Assembly: GCF_013204885.1 (NCBI RefSeq)
Contig: NZ_JABMKX010000029.1
Coordinates: forward strand, 1-60,031
Reading direction: 5' to 3'
DNA from: Paenibacillus tritici
GTDB taxonomy: Bacteria; Bacillota; Bacilli; Paenibacillales; Paenibacillaceae
DNA length: 60,031 nucleotides
Within the stretch, counting starts at the first letter, position 1; each line of letters opens with the position of its first letter. The translations under genes and the position numbers were made by a program. Below are positions 42,274-50,727 of the stretch, piece by piece. The notes below the pieces were generated by a model. It was not told the origin of the DNA. It saw only the letters and a program-made list of their open reading frames with translations, and searched no databases.

Positions 42274-42391
42274 ACATTTCCGGCCCAGCAACGTTTATTA
42301 GGGTATAACCAAGTTTGAGAATGTTCCGGCAGGGTAAATACATCTTATAGACTTATGCCGTGTTACTATTACGCCAAGGGGGAAATTCATA

Positions 42392-42916
42392 ATGCTAAAG
42401 AACAAAAATGTCTATCTGTTTCCTGTACTGGTCCTGTTGTTCCTCTCCCTCGTAACTACGGCAAGCACAACCATGAAGACCGCTGACGCCAAGAGCAGCA
42501 GCCTCCAGCACCTGAGTGTGTACATCCATTCCATTGATACCCTGAAGGGTCAGACGACTCTCACCGGGGACGAGATTGAATGGTACGAAGGAGCTGCCGC
42601 CGATGCAGTTTTTGCACAGCGTGAGCCTGAATCTGCAGCCGAAATCGGCGGTGCTCCTGACGGCTACTACATTGTGAATGACAGCGACTCGCTGAGTACC
42701 TATACCGTAGCTCCGGATGCCAAGGTGACCATGCAGATCTATGACCGCACAGGCAAGCTTGAAGAGCTGGATATCAACTGGAACGAAGCGCTGAGCCTGC
42801 AGCAGTTCATTCATGAATTTGCCCGGACTGAGGTATTCGATCTAAGCCAGTCTCCTTATCACCTTACTCTTAAGGATGGACAAATCGTATCTATCGTGCA
42901 GCAGTATACTCCATAA
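42392..42916 (+). CDS. Secreted hypothetical protein (174 aa)
   Basis: An AAGGGGG site lies 10 bp before the ATG. The protein has an N-terminal signal peptide (KNKNVYLFPVLVLLFLSLVTTA, cleavage likely near ADA at about 33) with no lipobox, then about 140 mostly polar residues. The mature part looks like a small mixed alpha/beta domain, with DGYYIVNDSDSLSTYTVAP and MQIYDRTGKLEELDI, and ends in QQYTP. I do not recognise the family. It is divergent from the HTH regulator with a 290-bp operator-rich gap, so it is likely the regulator's target and perhaps its signal source. A terminator follows at 42955. Confidence 0.8.
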   Translation: MLKNKNVYLFPVLVLLFLSLVTTASTTMKTADAKSSSLQHLSVYIHSIDTLKGQTTLTGDEIEWYEGAAADAVFAQREPESAAEIGGAPDGYYIVNDSDSLSTYTVAPDAKVTMQIYDRTGKLEELDINWNEALSLQQFIHEFARTEVFDLSQSPYHLTLKDGQIVSIVQQYTP

Positions 42917-42954
42917 CGAAGATACAAGATTACTAGCATTCATACGCCTTCTAC

Positions 42955-42996
42955 AAGCCACAGTCTGATGCCGTTAGCAGCAGTTGTGGCTTTTTT
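42955..42996 (+). terminator. Rho-independent terminator of the secreted-protein gene
   Basis: AAGCCACA (42955-42962) pairs with TGTGGCTT (42985-42992), and the T run extends to 42996. Confidence 0.85.
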
Positions 42997-43144
42997 GCGC
43001 CTGTAGCAGGCTGCTTCATTCTAACCTTTTCACACATATTCAATCCTATCACTATTTACCGTTAAGCCCTTTATATATAAGCTTATACATAGGATTCATA
43101 CCTTGCATCAACCCTACAGAACCCATAGGAATGAGGATAAAAAA

Positions 43145-45742
43145 GTGACTATTACACCCAAGCCGCAGCAAGCCGCCCGGACTCCGGGCACGCCGATGTA
43201 TCAGGAATACCGTATGAACCAGGTCTCCGTATCCGATCCCTATATCGTCAACGCATTCGCCAAGGAGATAGAGTATCTTACCAGCTATGATCCCGACCGC
43301 CTGCTGGCCGGCTTCCGTGAGAACCGGGGACTGCCGGAGAAGGGCGAGAGATATCCGGGGTGGGAGAATACGGAGATCCGCGGCCATACGCTGGGCCACT
43401 ATCTGTCGGCGTTGTCCCAGGCTTATGCCAGCACCCGGGATGACGCACTTGCGCTCCGGCTGAGATACCTTCTGGAGGAGCTGGCGTTGTGCCAGCATGA
43501 GAGCGGTTACCTCTCCGCATTCGGGGAGCAGCTGTTCGATAATATCGAGAACAAGCAGCCCGCCTGGGTTCCCTGGTACACGATGCACAAGATCATCGCC
43601 GGACTCACCGCCGCTTATACCGCTACCGGCAGCAAGACCGCTTATACTTTGGCGGATAAGCTGGGCGATTGGGTCAGCCGCCGCACGGCTTCCTGGTCGG
43701 AGGAGGTCCATCAGCGCGTATTATCCGTGGAATATGGCGGAATGAATGACTGCCTCTACGAGCTGTATAAGCTCACCGGGAAAGCTGAACACTTAAACGC
43801 CGCCCATAGCTTTGACGAGCTGACTTTATTCACCCCTGTCCATGAGGGCAAGGACATCCTCAAAGGCAAACACGCCAATACCACGATTCCGAAGTTTCTT
43901 GGTGCGCTGAACCGTTACCGGACGCTTGGGGACAGCGAGGTTTTTTACCTGGAGGCCGCGAAGCAGTTCTGGGACATGGTGGTCCATCATCACAGCTACA
44001 TCACCGGCGGCAACAGCGAATGGGAGCATTTCGGCGACCCGGATATGCTGGACCGGGAGCGCTCCAACTTCACAGCGGAGACCTGTAACACCTACAACAT
44101 GCTCAAGCTGACCCGCGAGCTGTTCAAAATCACTGGGGACTCCCGTTATGCCAGCTTTTACGAGAATACGTACCTGAATGCAATCGTCTCGTCACAGCAT
44201 CCGCATACCGGGATGACAATGTATTTCCAGCCTATGGCGACTGGCTATTTCAAGGTGTACAGCTCCCCGTTCGAGCATTTCTGGTGTTGTACGGGTACAG
44301 GCATGGAGAGCTTCACCAAGCTGAACGACAGCCTGTACTTCCATGATGCATCCAGCATTGTGGTCAACCAGTATCTTAGCTCTACCCTGAATTCTGCCGA
44401 ACATGGCCTGAAGCTGTCACAGTCAGCGGATCTGCCTTATAGTGATCGTGTACAATTCACTGTATCGGTGCTGCAGCCGCAGGTTCATTCGCTCGCGCTG
44501 AAGCTTCGTCTGCCGGATTGGCTAGCCGGTGAGCCTGAGCTTCTCTTGAACGGACAGCCTGTGAATACAGAGGTCAGCGGAAATTATATCATTCTTAGTA
44601 AAATATGGGCAGACGGCGATACGCTTCAGCTCCGGCTGCCGATGAAGCTTGCCTCCTTCAATCTGCCGGATGCCCCCCAGGTGGTTGCCTTCAAATACGG
44701 GCCGGTGGTGCTGAGCGCAGCTCTGGGCCAGACCGATCTGTCCGTATCTGCAACGGGCGTTGCGGTCAGTGTTCCGACCCGGAACCTGCTGGTTAAGGAT
44801 TTCATCACTACGGTGAACGAAGCTCCGGAGGCTTGGCTGGAGCAGCTTGAGGGCCGCATGGTCCGGCTGGAGCAGGATGAGCTGGCTTTTGCGCTGCGGG
44901 GGACGGATGAGGATGACCGGCTGGTCTTCACTCCACATTATAAGCAGCATAGTGAGCGGTACGGCATCTATTGGCGGCTGGTGGAAGCCGATTCGGCTGA
45001 GCTGCAGCAGCATATTTTACAGGGCAAAATCCGGCAGCGTATGCAGGACGCCACTCTGGACAGCCTGCCTGTCGGCAATGACCAATATGAGCTGGAGCAT
45101 GGCATTGAGGGAGAGAATACCTCTGTAGCTACCTGGGATGGTTACAATATCCGCAAAGCGGAGACAGGCGGCTGGTTCAGCTACCGGATGAAGGTCGCGC
45201 CCCGTACGGACAACTATCTCTCGGTGACTTATTTCTCAGGAAATAACGGGAAGGAAATTGCCATCTATGTGGATGGTGAGCGGATCGCGTCCGAAATCCT
45301 GTATACGGATGAAGCCCGCAGCTTCTACAACCGGAGTTATCTGATCCCGGCTGAAGCCATTGGCGCCAAAACAGAGGTAGAAGTCAAATTCGTTGTTCCG
45401 GGCCGGGAGAACGGTATATTCGACCTGCTGCGCATGATGACCGGTTATGATCACAACGCCGGGCTGAGACAGCTTGCCTTCAGCGAAGGAACGCTGTCCA
45501 CTTCCTTTACTGGCGGAGTAACGGCTTACACCCTAACTGTTCCGCAAGACACCCGCCAAGTACAGTTGAACGTTACCCCCCAGCATCAGAATGCCCTGGT
45601 CTATGCTGACGGCATATTAATCGAGGATTCGCTCCCGCGCACGATCAGACTGCTGCATGATTATACCGGGCTGAAGCTCACAGTTAAGGCCGAGGATCAT
45701 CTTACGGAGCAGGAATACAAGGTTACTATAATCAAGGTATAA
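43145..45742 (+). CDS. GH127-family beta-L-arabinofuranosidase-like enzyme
   Basis: I use the GTG at 43145, 8 bp after AGGAATGAGG, giving 865 residues; an ATG 14 codons upstream lacks a site. The catalytic (alpha/alpha)6 barrel has GH127 features: HTLGHYLSALSQAYA, WVPWYTMHKI, and the zinc-thiolate centre made by Glu312 and Cys314 (TAETCNTYNM) with Cys381-Cys382 (HFWCCTGTGMESF). In HypBA1-type enzymes these bind Zn and one Cys is the nucleophile. Beta-sandwich domains follow, and the C-terminal 80 residues resemble a cadherin-like beta-sandwich repeat (LRQLAFSEGTLSTSFTGGV). No signal peptide, so cytoplasmic. It is a single-gene unit with no transporter adjacent. Confidence 0.92.
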   Translation: MTITPKPQQAARTPGTPMYQEYRMNQVSVSDPYIVNAFAKEIEYLTSYDPDRLLAGFRENRGLPEKGERYPGWENTEIRGHTLGHYLSALSQAYASTRDDALALRLRYLLEELALCQHESGYLSAFGEQLFDNIENKQPAWVPWYTMHKIIAGLTAAYTATGSKTAYTLADKLGDWVSRRTASWSEEVHQRVLSVEYGGMNDCLYELYKLTGKAEHLNAAHSFDELTLFTPVHEGKDILKGKHANTTIPKFLGALNRYRTLGDSEVFYLEAAKQFWDMVVHHHSYITGGNSEWEHFGDPDMLDRERSNFTAETCNTYNMLKLTRELFKITGDSRYASFYENTYLNAIVSSQHPHTGMTMYFQPMATGYFKVYSSPFEHFWCCTGTGMESFTKLNDSLYFHDASSIVVNQYLSSTLNSAEHGLKLSQSADLPYSDRVQFTVSVLQPQVHSLALKLRLPDWLAGEPELLLNGQPVNTEVSGNYIILSKIWADGDTLQLRLPMKLASFNLPDAPQVVAFKYGPVVLSAALGQTDLSVSATGVAVSVPTRNLLVKDFITTVNEAPEAWLEQLEGRMVRLEQDELAFALRGTDEDDRLVFTPHYKQHSERYGIYWRLVEADSAELQQHILQGKIRQRMQDATLDSLPVGNDQYELEHGIEGENTSVATWDGYNIRKAETGGWFSYRMKVAPRTDNYLSVTYFSGNNGKEIAIYVDGERIASEILYTDEARSFYNRSYLIPAEAIGAKTEVEVKFVVPGRENGIFDLLRMMTGYDHNAGLRQLAFSEGTLSTSFTGGVTAYTLTVPQDTRQVQLNVTPQHQNALVYADGILIEDSLPRTIRLLHDYTGLKLTVKAEDHLTEQEYKVTIIKV

Positions 45743-45785
45743 TCGTAGTCACCACGCTGAATACCGTCCTTCCCCTGCTGCCGGC

Positions 45786-45854
45786 GGCGGGAAGAACGGG
45801 TGACTGCGGCGGGGGAAGGACGGGCGCTGTGGCGGGGGAAAGTCCGGGACTGCG
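45786..45854. repeat. Short GC-rich tandem repeat, about 22-23 bp x 3
   Basis: GGCGGG starts at 45786, 45808 and 45831, each followed by a related GAAGGACGGG-type segment. It lies in the 139-bp gap after the GH127 gene and is more GC-rich than its surroundings. Function not apparent. Confidence 0.55.
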
Positions 45855-45906
45855 GACGCTTTTCGAAGCTGGCCTGCTTAGTTGTTAGAAGGAGAGGAGG
45901 TTCCCA

Positions 45907-45933
45907 ATGGATCAACGGGTTGCACAGCTATGA
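45907..45933 (+). CDS. 8-codon leader ORF before the truncated kinase gene
   Basis: The strong site AGGAGAGGAGG is placed 6 bp before an ATG at 45907 that encodes MDQRVAQL and stops at 45931-45933. That stop overlaps the ATG of the kinase gene at 45930 (ATGA). The leader may couple or gate translation of the kinase; it could instead be a trace of a frameshift in the original N-terminus. Confidence 0.45.
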   Translation: MDQRVAQL

Positions 45934-46781
45934 CCACCAGCGAAGGGTTCATCGTGCTGTTTCTTGAGCTTATTCTGGGTTTTCAGATCATGTATTTTTT
46001 CAACTCGGTGTTAGGTAAGCCGGCCCACAAGCGCAAGGAGTGGATGTGTTTTGTCGTTTACGGAATCCTTGGTTACCTTTATTTATCTGTTCCCGATTCT
46101 TTTGTGGTCTCTTCGCTTCTGGTGACATCCGCCATCTTCAGTCTGTCTCTAGTCTTCAAGGCGGAACTCAAAACGAAGATTATATTTACCGTGCTCTACG
46201 CGGTATTAATGTCTATTGCGAATATGATTTCGGTCTATTGCTTCTATATGCTGGACTTGGTTGATACCGCCAGTCTTACTGTAGCGGACGAAGAGAATAC
46301 GTTCCTGTTATTCCAGGCCAATCTGCTTAGCTTCATGATCATGTTAGCCGTTATCCAGATCATCCGGCTGATCGCCACACGCAGGAGCTTCCCCTTGCCT
46401 TATCGTTCCTACATCCTATTAATCCTTATTCCTCTCATCAGCATCTACCAGCTTAATGTACTCACATTCTACACGGAGATGAACATCCATTACTTTATTT
46501 CCGCGATCGGGTTTCTATGGATCAACGTGATGATCATCTATATTTTGAATACGATGGTTGATAAATTTCAATTCAAGCTTGAGAATACCCGTCTGGAGCA
46601 GCAGATGAACGAGCAGGAAGCCAGTTACGACCAGACGGTACGCAGCTTCCAATCGGTCAATCGTATCATCCACGACACCAACCAGCAGTACCTCTATATC
46701 GAGGAGTGCCTCAAGCGGGAGGACCCGGCGGCTGCGCTGGAGCATATCCGAACGACGTTACATAAAGTTGAAGAGGCATAG
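45930..46781 (+). CDS. Truncated AgrC/GHKL-type membrane histidine kinase
   Basis: From the ATG at 45930 the protein has 283 residues: about six membrane helices to about residue 190, then a coiled linker (LENTRLEQQMNEQEASYDQ) and a dimerisation helix with RIIHDTNQQYLYIEECLKRED, in which His-Asp resembles the phospho-acceptor site of AgrC-type kinases. The protein then stops (LHKVEEA) exactly where the ATP-binding GHKL domain should begin, and no HATPase sequence is found in any frame before the terminator at 46835. No AgrA, AgrB or AgrD gene is nearby. It is either a decayed kinase or a kinase-less sensor; decay is more likely. Confidence 0.7.
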   Translation: MTTSEGFIVLFLELILGFQIMYFFNSVLGKPAHKRKEWMCFVVYGILGYLYLSVPDSFVVSSLLVTSAIFSLSLVFKAELKTKIIFTVLYAVLMSIANMISVYCFYMLDLVDTASLTVADEENTFLLFQANLLSFMIMLAVIQIIRLIATRRSFPLPYRSYILLILIPLISIYQLNVLTFYTEMNIHYFISAIGFLWINVMIIYILNTMVDKFQFKLENTRLEQQMNEQEASYDQTVRSFQSVNRIIHDTNQQYLYIEECLKREDPAAALEHIRTTLHKVEEA

Positions 46782-46834
46782 ACCGTAATGACTTATCTGC
46801 CCTACCCGGCAAGCTGCCGGATGATGCGATACAG

Positions 46835-46872
46835 GCAATCCTTAGACGAATGGTTGTTTAGGGATTGCTTTT
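46835..46872 (+). terminator. Rho-independent terminator after the truncated kinase gene
   Basis: GCAATCC (46835-46841) pairs with GGATTGC (46862-46868) and TTTT follows. It separates the truncated kinase from the serine hydrolase gene. Confidence 0.75.
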
Positions 46873-46971
46873 GGCGTTTCAGGGTGTATTCGTATTCCTC
46901 CCGCCTCCTCTCTTGTATGCTGAACTATAGCCCAGATGAGTCCGCTACAGGGTGCCGAGGAGGAAGTTAGA

Positions 46972-49050
46972 GTGAAGAGAATTCGTGCAGCAGTAATGAG
47001 TGTTATGCTTATAACCATCCTTCAACCCATGAACCAGGCTTCAGCACAGCCCCTTAAGAATACGGCAACGGAGAAGGCCCGCAAGCTGGCATCGACGATT
47101 GTTTCCGACTATGGAGTAACCGGCTTACAGTATGCCATTATGGACAGCGGAACCCTTGTATTATCCGGCAGCACAGGTGTCCGTGACCGGGCCAGCCAAT
47201 CTCCCGTTACAAAGGATACCATGTTCGGCATCGGCTCAGTGAGCAAAATGTATGTAACGGCTGCAGTGATGATGCTGGCGGATGCGGGCAAAGTGGATAT
47301 TGATCAGCCGCTCATCACTTATATCAAGGATTTCAGCATGGCAGAGGAGCGGTATAAGGACATTACGCCGCGTATGCTGATGAATCACTCCTCAGGTCTT
47401 TACGGCAGTCATTATGCCAACAGCATCCTGTTCGATGACCATGACACCGGCAACCGGGATGAATTATTAATGAGGCTGCAATCGGAGCGCCTGAAGTCGA
47501 AACCGGGTGAATATTCGGTGTATTGCAACGATGGCTTCCAGCTGCTGGAGCTCCTGGTTGAACGGGTTAGCGGCTTAAGCTATACCGGATTTCTGGATCA
47601 GAAGATCAACCAGCCGCTGATTTTCGCCTCCACCCAAACGCCGCTCAGCACCTTTGACAGAGCACAATTAGCCAAAACCTATTACCCTGGAATACCACAG
47701 GCTTTGCCCGTGGAGAATACCAATGTCATTGGTGCCGGCGGGCTATACTCAACGGCTGAAGAGCTGGCTGCGTTCGGAGAAGTATTGACCGGGAGCCGGC
47801 CCGATGTGTTATCCGGGCAATCGGCCGCCGCCATGCAAAGCGCAGAATATAGAAAAGGCATCTGGGTACCAGAGGAAACCAACAGCGTGAACTATGGCCT
47901 GGGCTGGGATGCCGTCCGCCTGACCCCGTTCGATCAATATGGCATCCAGGCTTTGTCCAAAGGCGGGGATACCGTTATGTATCATGCTGCTCTGACTACA
48001 CTGCCTGAACATCATATTTCGATGGCTGTCCTGTCCTCGAACGGAAATTCGCTGTATAACAGTGTTTTTGCCACCAACGTTCTATTGGCCTATCTGCAGG
48101 ACACCGGCAAGACCGGCAAGCTGATCCCGAGTCCTGTCTTCGAACCTTCCATCAAGGTCAAGATGCCGGCGGACCAGCTTGCGTATGCCGGATTATACGG
48201 CACAGTGGGCACAACGCTGAAGGTGGAGATCAAGAATGGGGAGATCTCGCTTCCCGCCCTCGAAGGGGGCGTTATCCCTCCACAAGCCTATGTGTATACA
48301 GGCCAAGGACAATTCACCAACAAGGATGGTACCGTGACGATAAGCTTTGAGAAACAGTCCAACGGACATATCTATTTTAAGCTGAAGGCCTATGTGGAAC
48401 TGCCCGGCATTGGGTATACGTCTGTGGTCGCCTATGAATATCAGAAGCTGGACGCCAATCCTCTAGCGCCGGCCACCAGAGCTGCGTGGGAGACAAGAAA
48501 CCATAAAAGCTACTACGGATTGGATGAAAAAATCAACTCCCTGCTCTATCTCACCCCTGAAGACCTAATCTATACTATCGCTGTTGACAGTAAGAACGGC
48601 TATGCCTCAGGCACCCGAATTGTGGATGAACATACCGCCGTCAATGTTGCTGAAATTCCGGCGATGAGCGGAAGAGATGCCTTCGATCTGAGCTTCCATA
48701 CTGTGAACAAGCAAGAGTATCTGACGATAGACGGGCAGTCCTACCTCAGTGAAGATGCCATCCACCCGATCTACGGCGGAAATGCCTCGATCTGTACGAT
48801 TGCGGATAGCGGTCATGCTGTATGGTTCAAGATTGATGCCAAATCGGCTGCTTCAGCCATGAGCGTAGAGGCTCCGGCCAGCGGAGGGGTTATCGTGTAC
48901 GATGACCAAGGTGCGATGGTGTACTCCTCAATCGTGAATAAGGATACATCATCGGTAATCCTCCCGGAAGGCGGAACGATTGTGTTCGGCGGCAAGGCAG
49001 GAGACAGGTTCCAGATTCATCTGAACCCATATCATAAAGGCTTGAACTAA
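46972..49050 (+). CDS. Secreted serine hydrolase, beta-lactamase/penicillin-binding family
   Basis: A GTG start 8 bp after GGAGG gives 692 residues. A signal peptide (RIRAAVMSVMLITILQPMNQASAQ) directs export. The beta-lactamase class C-like domain (about 35-380) has nucleophile Ser89 and Lys92 in GIGSVSKMYV, the Tyr184-x-Asn186 motif in VYCNDG, and the third-box Lys-Gly in SKGGDTVMYHA. About 300 further residues form a beta-rich C-terminal part unlike the catalytic domain. Such proteins are mostly peptidases or esterases acting on cell-wall or D-amino acid substrates rather than antibiotic resistance enzymes. It is a single-gene unit before an AraC gene. Substrate unknown. Confidence 0.9.
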   Translation: MKRIRAAVMSVMLITILQPMNQASAQPLKNTATEKARKLASTIVSDYGVTGLQYAIMDSGTLVLSGSTGVRDRASQSPVTKDTMFGIGSVSKMYVTAAVMMLADAGKVDIDQPLITYIKDFSMAEERYKDITPRMLMNHSSGLYGSHYANSILFDDHDTGNRDELLMRLQSERLKSKPGEYSVYCNDGFQLLELLVERVSGLSYTGFLDQKINQPLIFASTQTPLSTFDRAQLAKTYYPGIPQALPVENTNVIGAGGLYSTAEELAAFGEVLTGSRPDVLSGQSAAAMQSAEYRKGIWVPEETNSVNYGLGWDAVRLTPFDQYGIQALSKGGDTVMYHAALTTLPEHHISMAVLSSNGNSLYNSVFATNVLLAYLQDTGKTGKLIPSPVFEPSIKVKMPADQLAYAGLYGTVGTTLKVEIKNGEISLPALEGGVIPPQAYVYTGQGQFTNKDGTVTISFEKQSNGHIYFKLKAYVELPGIGYTSVVAYEYQKLDANPLAPATRAAWETRNHKSYYGLDEKINSLLYLTPEDLIYTIAVDSKNGYASGTRIVDEHTAVNVAEIPAMSGRDAFDLSFHTVNKQEYLTIDGQSYLSEDAIHPIYGGNASICTIADSGHAVWFKIDAKSAASAMSVEAPASGGVIVYDDQGAMVYSSIVNKDTSSVILPEGGTIVFGGKAGDRFQIHLNPYHKGLN

Positions 49051-49135
49051 CAGAGCTTGCAGCTACTCCTTGCTTCTGCCCAGGCGCTCCGTTACGATAA
49101 ACAGGATGAAGGCCAGAATATAAGGAGACACATAC

Positions 49136-49990
49136 ATGACTGCATTCAAGCTGCTTGTGGATAAGCCTGTCACGCTGGAGATGACCGGCAAGTTTGTTGC
49201 CCCCTCTGCGGAGTGGATTCACCTGAGCCGGATTTTGCAGGACTATGAGCTTATCGTCATGACAGAAGGCGTGCTCTACCTCGCGGGGGACAACCAGCAA
49301 TTCGTGGTCTCCAAAGGCGAATATCTGCTGCTCCCGCCGCTTACCAGACAATACGGAACCAAGTCCTCGGACTGTAGCTTCTATTGGCTGCATTTTCAAG
49401 CTGCGGGCGGCGCTCAGACTACAGATCTCCCTCCGCAGACCTCCGGGCAGGAAGAATACGTAATCCATCTGCCCCAATACGGGACCCTGCGGAATGCGGA
49501 GAAGCTCATTGTGATGATGAAGCAGCTTCAGGATTCGGTCCGGAGCTATAATCAGACGGCGCTGAGCAACTATATGTCCACCGTCATTCTGTGCGAGCTG
49601 TACAACCAGACCCTGCATACCGGTGCCGATCCGTTCAAAAGAACGAAGCAGGAGCAGCTCTACCATGATATCGTGGACTACATCAAATGGAGCCGCAGCG
49701 AGCATATCAAGGTCTCCCAGATCGCCGCCTATTTCGGCTACAACGAGAAGTATCTCTCCCATCTGTTCACCGTAATCTCCGGGATCTCCCTGAAGCAGTA
49801 TATTCTGCAGCAAAAGATGGAGCTGGCGAAATTCCTGCTGACCGACACCAATCAGAATGTCAGTGAAGTCTCGCAGCAGCTCGGCTATAAGGATTGCCAT
49901 AATTTCATGAAATCGTTCAAAAAAATCGTCGGCCTCACCCCCACCGAGTTCCGCAATGCTTATGCCAAACGCCTGCTGTTCTATGAGTGA
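49136..49990 (+). CDS. AraC-family transcriptional regulator (cupin sensor)
   Basis: The 284-residue protein has a cupin-type sensing half (SKGEYLLLPPLTRQYGT and SFYWLHFQAAGG) and a C-terminal double HTH at about 185-280: VSQIAAYFGYNEKYLSHLFTVISG and QQLGYKDCHNFMKSFKKIVGLTPTEFR. An ATAAGGAG site lies 7 bp before the ATG. It follows the serine hydrolase gene by 85 bp on the same strand. The His in WLHFQ is typical of AraC regulators of glycoside use in Paenibacillus. Target genes are not obvious from position. Confidence 0.92.
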   Translation: MTAFKLLVDKPVTLEMTGKFVAPSAEWIHLSRILQDYELIVMTEGVLYLAGDNQQFVVSKGEYLLLPPLTRQYGTKSSDCSFYWLHFQAAGGAQTTDLPPQTSGQEEYVIHLPQYGTLRNAEKLIVMMKQLQDSVRSYNQTALSNYMSTVILCELYNQTLHTGADPFKRTKQEQLYHDIVDYIKWSRSEHIKVSQIAAYFGYNEKYLSHLFTVISGISLKQYILQQKMELAKFLLTDTNQNVSEVSQQLGYKDCHNFMKSFKKIVGLTPTEFRNAYAKRLLFYE

Positions 49991-50130
49991 GGGTTGTTCC
50001 TCCTCCCGCTTCCTCCGCAGCCTCCTTAGAGAGAGTACTTTTCTCTGAGAACGGCTGTGGAGATTTTTTTTGGAGCATAATGAACTTTTAGGGCTGCCAG
50101 GGACTCTTATCTATGAAAAGGGGTGAGAAG

Positions 50131-50727
50131 ATGAATATAAGCCGTCTTGTCAGAGCGGCCCAGCGAGGCAACAAAGAAGCATTATTAGAACTAATCCTAG
50201 CCGAACAGGACGCTTATTATCGCCTGGCCTATAGCTACATGAAGAATGAGCATGATGCGATGGATGTGATGGAAGACATGATTGTCACGCTGTATGAGAA
50301 GCTGGAGCAGTTGAAGAAGCGTGAAGCCTTCTACAGCTGGAGCAAGACCATTCTCGTCAACCGCTGCAAAGCGGTCCTCCGCTCACAGAACCGGTTCGTT
50401 GCCCTGGAGGAGGACGGGCCGCCGGAGCCTGCACTTGAGGCCTGGACTGCAGATAACCCCTATCGTTATACGGAGTCTGAACTGGACATGTCGCTGCTGC
50501 TCGCTCATCTGAATCCGCGGCAGCGGGAAGCGATTGAACTCCGCTACGTTCACGATCTGTCGTATCAGACGATTGCCGATATCACCGATGCACCGGTAGG
50601 CACCATCAAGTCGAGAATTTCGCAAGGGATACAGAAACTAAAAGCTATGATCGGAGGGGACCGTTATGAGAACGATCGAGGAGAGACTACAGGAGCATCA
50701 GCAGACCAGGACGCCATCAGAACTTGA
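50131..50727 (+). CDS. ECF-type RNA polymerase sigma factor
   Basis: I take the start at 50131, 7 bp after AGGGG; an ATG 18 bp upstream overlaps that site. The 198-residue protein has sigma region 2 (DAYYRLAYSYMKNEHDAMDVMEDM and EAFYSWSKTILVNRCK) and region 4 (LNPRQREAIELRYVHDLSYQTIADITDAPVG begins near 130 and ends KSRISQGIQKLK). Its C-terminus extends past region 4 because the gene overlaps the next by 62 bp. The partner anti-sigma factor is encoded there. It should direct RNA polymerase to stress promoters when released. Target regulon unknown. Confidence 0.93.
   Translation: MNISRLVRAAQRGNKEALLELILAEQDAYYRLAYSYMKNEHDAMDVMEDMIVTLYEKLEQLKKREAFYSWSKTILVNRCKAVLRSQNRFVALEEDGPPEPALEAWTADNPYRYTESELDMSLLLAHLNPRQREAIELRYVHDLSYQTIADITDAPVGTIKSRISQGIQKLKAMIGGDRYENDRGETTGASADQDAIRT

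Noticed and set aside
46788..46970. Continuation of the truncated kinase or a 60-residue gene
   Set aside because: No GHKL ATP-binding motif in any frame and a terminator lies inside the stretch.
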